Assembly: GCF_001514195.1 (NCBI RefSeq)
Contig: NZ_KQ948735.1
Location: forward strand, 421,388-485,387
From: Streptomyces griseorubiginosus
Lineage (GTDB): Bacteria > Actinomycetota > Actinomycetes > Streptomycetales > Streptomycetaceae
DNA: 64,000 nt
Direction of reading: 5' to 3'
The notes beneath the pieces were generated by a model, which saw only the letters and a list, made by a program, of their open reading frames with translations, made no database searches and was not told the DNA's origin. This document shows, piece after piece, positions 41,168 through 51,041 of the stretch. The position numbers were made by a program, and so were the translations under genes. Each line of letters begins with the position of its first letter. The stretch's first letter is position 1.

Positions 41168-42409
41168 ATGCCGTACGACCCGCAGTCAACCGAACGCTGG
41201 GCCCCCGAACCAGACAAGCGCCCCGGCCGCACCGCCTTCCAACGCGACCGCGCCCGCATCCTCCACTCCGCCGCGCTCAGAAGGCTCGCCGGCAAGACGC
41301 AGGTCGTCACCCCGGGCACCCTCAGCCAGGTCTGGGACGCCAGCCCCCGCACCCGCCTCACTCACTCCCTGGAATGCGCCCAGGTCGGCCGAGAGCTCGG
41401 CGCGGCCCTCGGCTGCGACCCGGATCTCGTGGAGGCCGCCTGTCTCGCCCACGACCTCGGCCACCCCCCGTTCGGCCACAACGGCGAACAGGCCCTGAAC
41501 GAGTTCGCCGACGACTGCGGCGGCTTCGAGGGCAACGCCCAGTCCCTGCGGCTCCTCACCCGCATCGAGCCCAAACGCTTCACCGAGGAGGGCTCGGTGG
41601 GCCTGAACCTCACCCGGGCCACCCTCGACGCGGCCACCAAGTACCCCTGGGCGCGCGGCGCGCACCCCACCCGGAAGTTCGGCGTGTACGAGGACGACCG
41701 TCCCGTCTTCGACTGGATCCGCAAGGACGCCCCCGACACCCGCACCACCTTCGAGGCGCAGGTCATGGACTGGTCCGACGACGTGGCGTACTCCGTCCAC
41801 GACGTCGAGGACGGCCTGCACGCCGGCCACATCGACCCCAACTGCCTGCACGCCGAACCGGAACGCGCGGCGGTCTTCGAGGTGGCCCTCGGCCGGTACG
41901 TCCCCGCCGACACCGACCCGGCGGAGCTCGCGGCCGCCCTCGACCGGCTCCAGGACCAGGAGTGGTGGCCGCACGGCTACGACGGCTCCGCCGTGGCCCA
42001 GGCCCGCCTCAAGGACGCCACCAGCCAGCTCATCGGCCGCTTCTGCCTGTCCGCCGAGGCCGCCACCCGCGAGCGGTACGGCACCGGGCGGCTCACCCGA
42101 TACGGCGCCGAACTCGTCGTACCGCACGGGACCCGGCTGGAGTGCGCGGTCCTCAAGGCCGTCGCCGACCGGTACGTCATGCAGCGCGCCGAGCAGGAGC
42201 GGCTGCGGGCCGACCAGCGGATCGTGGTCGCGGAACTCGCCGAGGCGCTCACCGCCCGCGCCCCCGACGGACTCGACCCGCAGTTCCGGGCCCTGTTCGA
42301 CCAGGCGTCCGACGACCGTGCCCGCAAGCGGGTGATCGTCGACCAGATCGCGTCCCTCACCGACGCGTCGGCGCGCTCGCTTCATGCGCGTCTCATGGGG
42401 CACGTGTAG
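41168..42409 (+). CDS. dgt: Deoxyguanosinetriphosphate triphosphohydrolase-like protein
   Basis: A 413-residue HD-domain dNTPase that cleaves dNTPs to nucleoside and triphosphate, tuning dNTP pools. Metal-binding residues are visible: His in [14 protein letters not shown] (residue ~62), the HD pair in [16 protein letters not shown] (~97) and the later Asp in [16 protein letters not shown] (~200). The N-terminal [27 protein letters not shown] is family-typical. It lies immediately downstream of a PafBC-type leaderless promoter, so it is probably induced by DNA damage. The 134 bases before the next gene hold no feature except that gene's ribosome site. Confidence 0.94.
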   Translation: MPYDPQSTERWAPEPDKRPGRTAFQRDRARILHSAALRRLAGKTQVVTPGTLSQVWDASPRTRLTHSLECAQVGRELGAALGCDPDLVEAACLAHDLGHPPFGHNGEQALNEFADDCGGFEGNAQSLRLLTRIEPKRFTEEGSVGLNLTRATLDAATKYPWARGAHPTRKFGVYEDDRPVFDWIRKDAPDTRTTFEAQVMDWSDDVAYSVHDVEDGLHAGHIDPNCLHAEPERAAVFEVALGRYVPADTDPAELAAALDRLQDQEWWPHGYDGSAVAQARLKDATSQLIGRFCLSAEAATRERYGTGRLTRYGAELVVPHGTRLECAVLKAVADRYVMQRAEQERLRADQRIVVAELAEALTARAPDGLDPQFRALFDQASDDRARKRVIVDQIASLTDASARSLHARLMGHV

Positions 42410-42544
42410 AAAGCACGCGACAGGAGTGACGGGAAACGAGCCCGAAGGTGACCCTCCGTGGCCTGATCGGGCCACTCCCTCTTCCCCCCTCACGCTCCGT
42501 GCGGGAGGCTCCAAGGTGGCGGCACCCCTACGAGGAGGCATCAA

Positions 42545-43810
42545 GTGGTCGACGCGGATCAGACTTTTGTCATCGTGGGAGGAGGTCTCGCCGGGGCGAA
42601 GGCGGCCGAGACGCTCCGCACGGAGGGCTTCACCGGCCGCGTGATACTGATCTGCGACGAACGCGACCACCCCTACGAGCGCCCGCCGCTCTCCAAGGGC
42701 TACCTCCTCGGCAAGGAGGAGCGCGACAGCGTCTTCGTCCACGAACCCGCCTGGTACGCGCGCAACGACATCGAGCTGCACCTCGGCGAGACCGTCGACG
42801 CCATCGACCGTACGGCGAAGACGGTCCGCTTCGGCGAGGACGGCACCGCCGTCCACTACGACAAGCTGCTCCTGGCCACCGGCGCCGAGCCCCGCCGGCT
42901 GGACATCCCCGGCACCGACCTGGCCGGCGTCCACCACCTGCGGCGCCTCGCCCACGCCGAGCGTCTCAAGGGCGTCCTGGCGGCGCTCGGCCGGGACAAC
43001 GGCCACCTCGTGATCGCCGGTGCCGGCTGGATCGGCCTGGAGGTCGCGGCAGCGGCCCGGGAGTACGGCGCGGAGGTCACCGTCGTCGCCTCCTCGCCCA
43101 CCCCGCTGTACTCGGTGCTCGGCCCCGAGCTCGGCAACGTCTTCGCGGAGCTGCACCGCGAGCACGGCGTCCGCTTCCACTTCGGGGCGAGGCTGACGGA
43201 GATCGTCGGACAGGACGGCATGGTCCTCGCGGCCCGGACCGACGACGGCGAGGAGCACCCGGCGCACGACGTCCTCGCGGCGGTCGGCGCGGCCCCGCGC
43301 GTCGCCCTCGCGGAGCAGGCGGGTCTCGAGCTGGTGGACCGGGCGCAGGGCGGCGGGATCGCGGTGGACGAACAACTGCGCACCTCCGACCCGGACATCT
43401 ACGCGGCCGGTGACGTGGCCTCCTTCCATCACGCCCGCTTCGACACCCGGCTGCGCGTCGAGCACTGGGCCAACGCCCTCAACGGCGGACCGGCGGCGGC
43501 CCGCGCGATGCTGGGCCGCCAGGTGACGTACGACCGGGTGCCCTATTTCTTCTCCGACCAGTACGACCTGGGCATGGAGTACAGCGGCTGGGCGCCCCCG
43601 GGCTCCTACGACGAAGTGGTGATCCGGGGAGACGCCGGCAAGCGCGAGTTCATCGCGTTCTGGGTGAAGCAGGGCCGGGTGCTGGCCGGGATGAACGTCA
43701 ACGTGTGGGACGTCACGGAGCCGATCCAGGCACTGATCCGCTCCGGCACCCCGGTGGACACCGAGGCGCTGGCGGACCCGCACGTTCCGCTCGAAAGCCT
43801 CGTCCCGTAG
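42545..43810 (+). CDS. Ferredoxin/rubredoxin reductase-like flavoprotein
   Basis: A 421-residue pyridine nucleotide-disulfide oxidoreductase of the BphA4/rubredoxin reductase group: FAD motif FVIVGGGLAGAKAAETL at residue 8, YERPPLSKGYLLG, LLLATGAEPRRLDIPG, NAD motif VIAGAGWIGLEVAAAA near 160, FAD contact IYAAGDVASFHH near 285 and a Reductase_C domain ending with NVWDVTEPIQALI. It should transfer electrons from NAD(P)H to a ferredoxin, for example for a P450; no such partner gene is adjacent. GAGGAGG seven bases before GTG 42545 is a strong site. The dnaG promoter starts right after its stop. Confidence 0.9.
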   Translation: MVDADQTFVIVGGGLAGAKAAETLRTEGFTGRVILICDERDHPYERPPLSKGYLLGKEERDSVFVHEPAWYARNDIELHLGETVDAIDRTAKTVRFGEDGTAVHYDKLLLATGAEPRRLDIPGTDLAGVHHLRRLAHAERLKGVLAALGRDNGHLVIAGAGWIGLEVAAAAREYGAEVTVVASSPTPLYSVLGPELGNVFAELHREHGVRFHFGARLTEIVGQDGMVLAARTDDGEEHPAHDVLAAVGAAPRVALAEQAGLELVDRAQGGGIAVDEQLRTSDPDIYAAGDVASFHHARFDTRLRVEHWANALNGGPAAARAMLGRQVTYDRVPYFFSDQYDLGMEYSGWAPPGSYDEVVIRGDAGKREFIAFWVKQGRVLAGMNVNVWDVTEPIQALIRSGTPVDTEALADPHVPLESLVP

Positions 43811-43811
43811 G

Positions 43812-43833
43812 TGTCAGTCCGTCCCCGTAGACT
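43812..43833 (+). promoter_or_regulatory. PafBC-type promoter of dnaG
   Basis: TGTCAGT at 43812 and TAGACT at 43828-43833 have the same 16-base start-to-start spacing as at dgt, and the -10 again ends six bases before the start codon (GTG 43840). The element lies directly after the preceding stop. Confidence 0.72.
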
Positions 43834-43839
43834 TCACGC

Positions 43840-45747
43840 GTGGCAGGACGGATCAACGACGAGGACGTGAAGGCGGTACGGGACGCGGTCCCGATCGACG
43901 CCGTGGTGTCCGAGTACCTCCAGCTGCGCAACGCGGGTGGCGGCAACCTCAAGGGGCTGTGCCCCTTCCATGACGAGAAGTCGCCGTCCTTCCAGGTCAG
44001 TCCGAGCAAGGGCCTCTTCCACTGCTTCGGCTGCCAGGAGGGCGGCGACACCATCACGTTCGTGATGAAGGTCGACCACCTCTCCTTCTCGGAGGCGGTC
44101 GAGCGCCTCGCCGCCCAGGCCGGCATCACCCTGCGCTACGAGGAGGGCGGCTACAACCCCGCCCACCAGCGCGGCGAGCGCATCCGCCTGGTCGAGGCCC
44201 ACAAGATCGCCGCCGACTGGTACATGGAGCAGCTGGCGAGCAGCCCGGAGGCCGACACCGGCCGCCAGTTCCTCGCCGAGCGCGGCTTCGACCAGGCGGC
44301 CGCCGCGCACTTCTCCGTCGGCTACAGCCCGCAGGGCTGGGACCACCTCACCCGTTTCCTGCGCGGCAAGGGCTTCACCGACAAGGAGCTCCTGCTCTCC
44401 GGCCTCTCCCAGGAGGGCCGCCGCGGCCCCATCGACCGCTTCCGCGGCCGCCTGATGTGGCCCATCCGCGACATCGGCGGCGAGGTCGTCGGCTTCGGCG
44501 CGAGAAAGCTCTACGAGGCGGACAACGGCCCGAAGTACCTCAACACGCCCGAGACCGCGATCTACAAGAAGTCCCAGGTCCTCTACGGCATCGACCTCGC
44601 CAAGAAGGACATCGCCAAGTCCTCCCGCGCGGTCGTCGTCGAGGGCTACACCGACGTCATGGCCTGCCACCTCGCCGGCGTCACCACCGCCATCGCGACC
44701 TGCGGCACCGCCTTCGGCGGCGACCACATCAAGATCCTGCGCAGGCTGCTGATGGACAACGGCTCGGCCCGCGTGATCTTCACCTTCGACGGCGACGCGG
44801 CCGGCCAGAAGGCGGCCCTGCGCGCCTTCGAGGACGACCAGAAGTTCGCCGCCGAGACCTACATCGCCATCGCCCCCGACGGCATGGACCCCTGCGACCT
44901 GCGCCTCGCCAAGGGCGACGACGCGGTCGCCGACCTCGTCGAACCCCGCACCCCGCTCTTCGAGTTCGCGCTGCGCCAGATCGTCGTCCGCTACGACCTC
45001 GACACCCCGGCGGGCCGGGCCGCAGCCCTCGACGAGGCGGCCCCCATCGTCGCCCGCATCAAGAACAGCGGCGCCCAGCACGAGGTCGCCGTCCAGCTCG
45101 CCGGCATGCTCGGCATCCTCGACACCCAGTTCGTGGTCAAGCGGGTGGCCCAGCTGGCCCGTTGGGCCCGCGACCGCGGCGGCAAGGGCCCGGCCCCGCA
45201 GGGACGCGGCCCCCAGCAGCCGTCGTACGACTCGGCCCACCGCCCCGCCGTCTCCGGCCCCGCCCTGACCCTGCGCAACCCCGTCTACGCCACCGAGCGC
45301 GAGCTGCTCAAGCTCGCCCTCCAGCGCCCCGAGCTGGTCTCCCCGGCCTTCGACGCGTACGGCGTCGACGAGTTCACCGCCCCGCCCTACGCCGCCGTAC
45401 GCCAGGCCATCATGGACGCGGGCGGCGCCGAGTACGGCGTCCAGGACTCCCAGGACTACCTGGTCCGGGTCCGCGAGGCCGCCCCCGACGACGCGGTCCG
45501 CGCCATGGTCACCGAGCTGGCCGTCGAGGCGATCATGCGGCGCACGGTCGACGAGAACTACGCGGGCGAACAGCTCGTCTGGGTCCGCCGCCGTGCCGTC
45601 GACCGCCGCATCCAGGAGGTCCAGGGCACCCTGATCCGCCTGGGCACCGGCGGCGACCCCGCCCACCTGGCCGCCGTGCAGAACGAACTGTGGGTCCTCC
45701 AGCAGTACGGCCAGGCACTGCGCGAGCACGGGGCCGCGGCCCTCTGA
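43840..45747 (+). CDS. dnaG: DNA primase DnaG
   Basis: A 635-residue primase that makes RNA primers for replication. The CHC2 zinc domain has [26 protein letters not shown] at residues ~40-65; the catalytic core has the TOPRIM acidic motifs [11 protein letters not shown] and [12 protein letters not shown] with the [12 protein letters not shown] segment; the C-terminal ~180 residues are the DnaB-interaction helical domain. Length is normal. GTG 43840 matches the family N-terminus ([19 protein letters not shown]). A PafBC-like leaderless promoter precedes it and hrdA follows 262 bases later in the same direction, echoing the dnaG-sigma linkage of other bacteria. Confidence 0.96.
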   Translation: MAGRINDEDVKAVRDAVPIDAVVSEYLQLRNAGGGNLKGLCPFHDEKSPSFQVSPSKGLFHCFGCQEGGDTITFVMKVDHLSFSEAVERLAAQAGITLRYEEGGYNPAHQRGERIRLVEAHKIAADWYMEQLASSPEADTGRQFLAERGFDQAAAAHFSVGYSPQGWDHLTRFLRGKGFTDKELLLSGLSQEGRRGPIDRFRGRLMWPIRDIGGEVVGFGARKLYEADNGPKYLNTPETAIYKKSQVLYGIDLAKKDIAKSSRAVVVEGYTDVMACHLAGVTTAIATCGTAFGGDHIKILRRLLMDNGSARVIFTFDGDAAGQKAALRAFEDDQKFAAETYIAIAPDGMDPCDLRLAKGDDAVADLVEPRTPLFEFALRQIVVRYDLDTPAGRAAALDEAAPIVARIKNSGAQHEVAVQLAGMLGILDTQFVVKRVAQLARWARDRGGKGPAPQGRGPQQPSYDSAHRPAVSGPALTLRNPVYATERELLKLALQRPELVSPAFDAYGVDEFTAPPYAAVRQAIMDAGGAEYGVQDSQDYLVRVREAAPDDAVRAMVTELAVEAIMRRTVDENYAGEQLVWVRRRAVDRRIQEVQGTLIRLGTGGDPAHLAAVQNELWVLQQYGQALREHGAAAL

Positions 45748-46009
45748 GAAACCCTACGGCGGGGTAACCACGGGGTCACGGGCCGATTGCAAAAAGTCAC
45801 CGCACGCCCCTCGTGGCGGCGATGTGTCGTACTCCACACTGGGTCCGGTGCCTGAGTCCTCGGAGCGCGGCCGATCCGTCCCCAGCGGGTCCCACACCCC
45901 CGCGGTTCCGCTCATCGCGTACGGGACGGACAGCGGCGAGGCCGCCGACTCCGCCCCCGAAGCGCCGCTGCCGTACTCCTTGGCAGCGATCATCCTGGAG
46001 GTCGCCCCC

Positions 46010-47140
46010 GTGCAGACCCAGACCCTCACACAGACCGAGAACAGTGCGGACGACACGGCAGAACCGGACGCCGAGACCGACGTGCTCGTCGCGGTGCCCC
46101 CGCAGAACCGTGTCGTGCACCACCCCGAGGCGGAGCCGGACGCCCCGCCCGCCGAAGCGCTCGACGCCGTGGAGACCGAACCCGTCGAGCCGCCCGAACC
46201 ACCCCGCGGCCGCGCCACCGACACCGGCGGCCCCTCCTCGGACCTGTTCCGCCAGTACCTGCGCGAGATCGGCCGTATCCCGCTGCTCACCGCGGCCGAG
46301 GAGGTCGAACTCGCCCGCCGGGTCGAGGCCGGCCTGTTCGCCGAGGAGAAACTGAGCAACACCCCGTCCCTGGACAGCCAGTTGGCGCTCGACCTGGACC
46401 GCCTGGTGGTGATGGGCCGGATGGCCAAGCGCCGCCTCATCGAAGCCAACCTGCGCCTGGTCGTCTCGGTCGCCAAGCGGTACGTCGGCCGCGGCCTGAC
46501 CATGCTCGACCTGGTCCAGGAGGGCAACCTCGGCCTCATCCGCGCGGTCGAGAAGTTCGACTACGCCCGCGGCTACAAGTTCTCCACCTACGCCACCTGG
46601 TGGATCCGCCAGGCCATGTCCCGGGCCCTCGCCGACCAGGCCCGGACGATCCGGGTCCCGGTCCATGTCGTCGAGCTGATCAACCGGGTCGTCCGGGTGC
46701 AGCGGCGCATGCTCCAGGAACGCGGGTACGAGCCGACGCCGGAGGAGGTGGCCGCGCATCTGGATCTCGCGCCGGAGCGGGTGAGCGAGGTGCTGCGGCT
46801 CGCCCAGGAACCGGTGTCTCTGCACGCCCCGGTGGGGGAGGAGGACGACGTCGCCCTCGGTGACCTGATCGAGGACGGGGACGCGACGTCTCCGGTGGAG
46901 TCGGCGGCGTTCCTGCTGCTCAGGGAGCACCTTGAGGCGGTGCTGTCGACGCTGGGGGAGCGGGAGAGGAAGGTCGTGCAGCTGCGGTACGGGCTGGCTG
47001 ACGGCCGTCCCCGTACGTTGGAGGAGATCGGGCGGATCTTCGGGGTGACCCGGGAGCGGATACGGCAGATCGAGTCGAAGACGCTCAACAAGCTGCGGGA
47101 TCACGCATTTGCGGATCAGCTGAGGGGTTATCTGGACTGA
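46010..47140 (+). CDS. hrdA: Group 2 sigma-70 factor, HrdA type
   Basis: A 376-residue sigma factor: region 1.2 [31 protein letters not shown], region 2 [28 protein letters not shown] ... [14 protein letters not shown], region 3 and region 4 [28 protein letters not shown]. It lacks the long N-terminal extension of HrdB and lies next to dnaG, as hrdA (SCO2465) does in S. coelicolor. I chose GTG 46010 because GGAGG lies eight bases upstream; frames open to 45824 give an implausible N-terminus. HrdA is dispensable in S. coelicolor and its stimulus is poorly known. It ends at a strong terminator. Confidence 0.9.
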   Translation: MQTQTLTQTENSADDTAEPDAETDVLVAVPPQNRVVHHPEAEPDAPPAEALDAVETEPVEPPEPPRGRATDTGGPSSDLFRQYLREIGRIPLLTAAEEVELARRVEAGLFAEEKLSNTPSLDSQLALDLDRLVVMGRMAKRRLIEANLRLVVSVAKRYVGRGLTMLDLVQEGNLGLIRAVEKFDYARGYKFSTYATWWIRQAMSRALADQARTIRVPVHVVELINRVVRVQRRMLQERGYEPTPEEVAAHLDLAPERVSEVLRLAQEPVSLHAPVGEEDDVALGDLIEDGDATSPVESAAFLLLREHLEAVLSTLGERERKVVQLRYGLADGRPRTLEEIGRIFGVTRERIRQIESKTLNKLRDHAFADQLRGYLD

Positions 47141-47170
47141 GAAAGGGGTCGTTTCGCAACGACCCCTTTC
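47141..47170. terminator. Terminator after hrdA (bidirectional)
   Basis: Thirteen-bp perfect stem GAAAGGGGTCGTT / AACGACCCCTTTC with loop TCGC, starting at the base after the hrdA stop and ending two bases before the convergent ABC gene stop. Confidence 0.88.
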
Positions 47171-47172
47171 CG

Positions 47173-49101
47173 CTAGTCCACCTCTGCCACCGCCTGTGCG
47201 AACTGCGCCTTGTACAGGCGGGCGTAGGCTCCCCCGGCCTCCAGCAGGTCCGTGTGGGTGCCCTGTTCGACGATCGAGCCGTTCTCCATCACCAGGATGG
47301 TGTCCGCGTCCCGGATCGTGGAGAGGCGGTGGGCGATCACGAACGACGTGCGCCCGTGGGCCAGTTTGGCCATCGCCTTCTGGATCAGGACCTCGGTGCG
47401 GGTGTCGACCGAGCTGGTCGCCTCGTCGAGGACCAGGATCACCGGGTCCGACAGGAACGCCCGGGCGATCGTGATGAGCTGCTTCTCGCCCGCGCTCACC
47501 CCGCTGCCCTCGTCGTCGATCACGGTGTCGTAGCCGTCGGGGAGCGTGCGGATGAAGCGGTCCGCGTGCGCCGCCCTGGCCGCCTCCTCGATCTCGCCCC
47601 GGGTGACCTCGCGCGAGGCGCCGTACGCGATGTTCTCCGCGATCGTGCCGCCGAACAGCCAGGTGTCCTGGAGGACCATGCCGATCCCGGCGCGCAGTTC
47701 GTCGCGGGTCATCCGGGCGATGTCCACGCCGTCCAGGGTGATCCGGCCGCCCGAGACGTCGTAGAACCGCATCAGCAGGTTGACCAGGGTCGTCTTGCCG
47801 GCGCCGGTCGGGCCGACGATCGCGACGGTGTGCCCGGGTTCGACCTTCAGGGAGAGGTCCTCGATGAGCGGCTTCTCGGGGTCGTAGCGGAAGGACACGT
47901 GCTCCAGGGCGACCCGTCCGCGCAGTTCCTCGGGCCGCTCGGCGGCCTTGGGATCCGCCTCCTGCTCCTCCGCGTCCAGGAGTTCGAAGATCCGCTCGGC
48001 CGAGGCGACGCCCGACTGCACGAGGTTCGCCATCGACGCGACCTGTGTCAGCGGCATCGAGAACTGCCGGGAGTACTGGATGAAGGCCTGCACGTCACCG
48101 ATGGACAGCGCACCGGACGCGACCCGCAGCCCGCCCACGACCGCCACCAGCACGTAGTTGATGTTCGAGACGAACATCATCAGCGGCTGCATGACCCCGC
48201 TGTTGAACTGCGCCTTGAACCCGGCCTCGTACAGCGCCTCGTTCTGCTCGGCGAACTGCGCCGCCGACTCGTCCTGGCGCCCGAACACCTTCACCAGGGT
48301 GTGCCCGGTGTACATCTCCTCGATGTGGGCGTTGAGCTTGCCGGTGGTGCGCCACTGCTGCACGAAGTGCGGCTGCGAGCGCTTGCCCACGCGCGTGGCG
48401 ACCACGAACGACAGCGGCACGGTGACCAGCGCGACCAGCGCCAGCAGCCAGGACACCCAGAACATCATGGCGAGCACGCCGATGATGGTGAGCAGCGAGT
48501 TGATGAGCTGGCCCATCGACTGCTGGAGGGTCTGCCCGATGTTGTCGATGTCGTTGGTGGCGCGGGACAGCACCTCGCCGCGCTGGCGCTTGTCGAAGTA
48601 CGACAGCGGCAGCCGCGACAGCTTCGTCTGGACGTCCTCGCGCATCCGGAACATCGTGCGGTTGACGGTCCGGTTGACCAGCCGCGTCGCCACCGCCATC
48701 AGCAGCCCGGCGATCAGGAACACCCCGACGGCGAGCAGCAGGACGTGCCCCACGGCCGTGAAGTCGATGCCCTCGCCGGGGGTGAAGTCGGTGCTGCGGA
48801 GCATGTCGGCGACCTGACCGTCGCCGCGCTCCCGCATGCGGGCCAGGACCTCCTCCTTGCTCGCCCCGGCCGGCATCTGCCGTCCGATGATGCCCGCGAA
48901 GACCAGGTCGGTGGCCTGGCCGAGGATCTTCGGGCCGACCACGTTGAGGCCGACGCTGACCACCACGCAGGCCAGCATGGCGTAGAGGGTCAGCCGCTCC
49001 GGCTTGAACTGGGCGAGCAGCCGCCTGCCGGACACCTTGAAGTCCAGCGAACGGTTCTCGGGGCCGCCGCCGGCCATCATGCGCCCCATGGGCCCGGCCA
49101 T
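47173..49101 (-). CDS. ABC exporter half-transporter, canonical-Glu subunit
   Basis: A 642-residue type IV ABC half-exporter: six membrane helices (residues ~40-340, with an extra extracytoplasmic segment around 70-110) and an NBD with Walker A GPTGAGKTT (~430), signature VSAGEKQL (degenerate LSGGQ) and Walker B VILVLDEATSSVDTR with the catalytic Glu. It is the second gene of a pair sharing one base between stop and start. The partner has a complementary defect, so the two form a heterodimer with one consensus and one degenerate ATP site, as in TM287/288 or BmrCD. Probable multidrug or lipid exporter; substrate unknown. Confidence 0.9.
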   Translation of the reverse strand: MAGPMGRMMAGGGPENRSLDFKVSGRRLLAQFKPERLTLYAMLACVVVSVGLNVVGPKILGQATDLVFAGIIGRQMPAGASKEEVLARMRERGDGQVADMLRSTDFTPGEGIDFTAVGHVLLLAVGVFLIAGLLMAVATRLVNRTVNRTMFRMREDVQTKLSRLPLSYFDKRQRGEVLSRATNDIDNIGQTLQQSMGQLINSLLTIIGVLAMMFWVSWLLALVALVTVPLSFVVATRVGKRSQPHFVQQWRTTGKLNAHIEEMYTGHTLVKVFGRQDESAAQFAEQNEALYEAGFKAQFNSGVMQPLMMFVSNINYVLVAVVGGLRVASGALSIGDVQAFIQYSRQFSMPLTQVASMANLVQSGVASAERIFELLDAEEQEADPKAAERPEELRGRVALEHVSFRYDPEKPLIEDLSLKVEPGHTVAIVGPTGAGKTTLVNLLMRFYDVSGGRITLDGVDIARMTRDELRAGIGMVLQDTWLFGGTIAENIAYGASREVTRGEIEEAARAAHADRFIRTLPDGYDTVIDDEGSGVSAGEKQLITIARAFLSDPVILVLDEATSSVDTRTEVLIQKAMAKLAHGRTSFVIAHRLSTIRDADTILVMENGSIVEQGTHTDLLEAGGAYARLYKAQFAQAVAEVD

Positions 49102-50834
49102 CAGGCAGCCTCCGCTTCCGTGAGCTGGGAGAGCACGATCTCCCGGTAGGTCTCGTTGTCCGCCATCAGCTCGCGATGGGTGCCGGTGCCGACGACCCGC
49201 CCCTCGTCGAGGACGACGATCCGGTCGGCGTCGCGGATGGTCGCCACCCGCTGGGCCACGATCACGACGGTCGCCTCCGCGGTCTCCTCGGCGAGCGCCG
49301 CGCGCAGTGCCGCGTCGGTCGCGTAGTCGAGGGCGGAGAAGGAGTCGTCGAAGAGGTAGATCTCCGGCCGCTGCACCAGCGTGCGCGCGATGGCGAGCCG
49401 CTGCCGCTGACCGCCGGAGACATTGGTGCCGCCCTGCGCGACGGGGGAGTCGAGCCCGTTCTCCAGCCGCTCGACGAAGTCCTTGGCCTGCGCCACCTCC
49501 AGCGCGTGCCACAGCTCCTCGTCGGTGGCGTCCGGATTGCCGTAGCGGAGGTTGGTGGCGACCGTGCCCGCGAAGAGGTACGGCTTCTGCGGCACCAGCC
49601 CGACGGTCTTCGCGAGCAGCTTCGGGTCGATGGTCGACACGTCGGTGCCGTCGACGAGGACCTCGCCGTCGGTCGCGTCGAAGAGCCGGGGGACCAGGCC
49701 GAGCAGCGTGGACTTGCCGCTGCCGGTCGAGCCGATCACGGCGGTCACCTCGCCGGGCCGGGCCACCAGGTCGATCGCCTTGAGCACCGGCTCCTCGGCG
49801 CCCGGATAGCGGAAGCCCGCCGCCCGGATCTCCAGATGCCCGTGCCGCCGCAGCTCGGTGACGGGCGCCGTCGGCGGGACCACGCTCGACGAGGTGTCCA
49901 GGACCTCCTGGATGCGCTCGGCGCACACCTCGGCGCGCGGCACCATCATGAACATGAAGGTGGCCATCATCACGGACATGACGATCTGCATCAGATAGGC
50001 GAGGAACGCGGTCAGGTCACCGATCTGCATGCCGCCGCTGTCGATCCGGTGGGCGCCGAACCAGACCACCGCGATCGACGACAGGTTCACCGTCGTCATG
50101 ACCACGGGGAACATCAGTGCGAGCAGGTTGCCGGTCTTCAGCGAGATCTCGGTGAGGTCGGTGTTCGCCTTCCGGAAGCGCTCCTCCTCGTAGGTGTCCC
50201 GCACGAAGGCCCGGATGACCCGGTTGCCGGTGATCTGCTCGCGCAGCACCCGGTTCACGGTGTCGAGGCGCACCTGCATGGACCGGAACAGCGGCCGCAG
50301 CCGCCGTACGATCAACGTCACGCAGATGCCCAGCGTGGGCACCACGGCCACCAGCACGGCGGACAGCGGCACGTCCAGGCCGAGCGCGAGCACGATGCCG
50401 CCGACGCACATGATGGGCGCCGACACCAGCAGCGTGAAGGTCATCAGGGCCAGCATCTGGACCTGCTGAACGTCGTTGGTCGTACGGGTGATCAGCGTGG
50501 GCGCACCGAAGTGGCCCACCTCGCGTGCCGAGAACGACTGCACCCGGTCGAACACCGACGCCCGCAGGTCCCGGCCGAGCGCGGCCGCGGTCCGGGCGCC
50601 GTAGAACACGGCCCCGATGTTGCACACCACCTGCGCCAGCGAGATGCCGATCATGAGGGCGCCGTAGCCGAGGATGTAGCCGGTGTCCCCGTTCACCACG
50701 CCGTTGTCGATGATGTCGGCGTTGAGCGTGGGCAGGTAGAGGGTGGCGCAGGTCTGGAGGAACTGGAGCAGCACCAGGATGCTGATGGGTTTCTTGTAGG
50801 GCCTGAGATAGGTCCGTAGAAGTCGTATGAGCAC
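49101..50834 (-). CDS. ABC exporter half-transporter, degenerate-site subunit
   Basis: A 577-residue half-exporter with six membrane helices (first at about 17-40) and an NBD: Walker A GSTGSGKST, signature VSGGQRQR (intact) and Walker B IYLFDDSFSALD, where Asp replaces the catalytic Glu. Start GTG 50834 gives the family N-terminus (IRLLRTYLRPYKKPI). It is the first gene of the pair. The 207-bp stretch between it and the FGGY kinase gene contains its promoter region and short ACCGGAC-type repeats, no gene. Confidence 0.9.
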   Translation of the reverse strand: MLIRLLRTYLRPYKKPISILVLLQFLQTCATLYLPTLNADIIDNGVVNGDTGYILGYGALMIGISLAQVVCNIGAVFYGARTAAALGRDLRASVFDRVQSFSAREVGHFGAPTLITRTTNDVQQVQMLALMTFTLLVSAPIMCVGGIVLALGLDVPLSAVLVAVVPTLGICVTLIVRRLRPLFRSMQVRLDTVNRVLREQITGNRVIRAFVRDTYEEERFRKANTDLTEISLKTGNLLALMFPVVMTTVNLSSIAVVWFGAHRIDSGGMQIGDLTAFLAYLMQIVMSVMMATFMFMMVPRAEVCAERIQEVLDTSSSVVPPTAPVTELRRHGHLEIRAAGFRYPGAEEPVLKAIDLVARPGEVTAVIGSTGSGKSTLLGLVPRLFDATDGEVLVDGTDVSTIDPKLLAKTVGLVPQKPYLFAGTVATNLRYGNPDATDEELWHALEVAQAKDFVERLENGLDSPVAQGGTNVSGGQRQRLAIARTLVQRPEIYLFDDSFSALDYATDAALRAALAEETAEATVVIVAQRVATIRDADRIVVLDEGRVVGTGTHRELMADNETYREIVLSQLTEAEAA

Positions 50835-51041
50835 GCTACGTCTCTCGGAGTCGGCGGCGGGCGGTTGGTTGCCCTTGGCCCCTATCGTCGGACACTCCAC
50901 CCGCGTTACCTCAACCGATTAAGCCGACAGCAGTGCTTCTTGCGGCCTTACGGGTCCTCACGCCCGCCGGACTCCTACCGGACTCTTACCTTCCGCGGCT
51001 TGCTCTACCGGACGCCCGGTGCCTGTGCCAGGCCTTCGGGT

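Noticed and set aside
45824..46009. Longer N-terminus for the sigma factor
   Set aside because: The frame is open, but the added residues are unlike sigma factors and GGAGG precedes GTG 46010.
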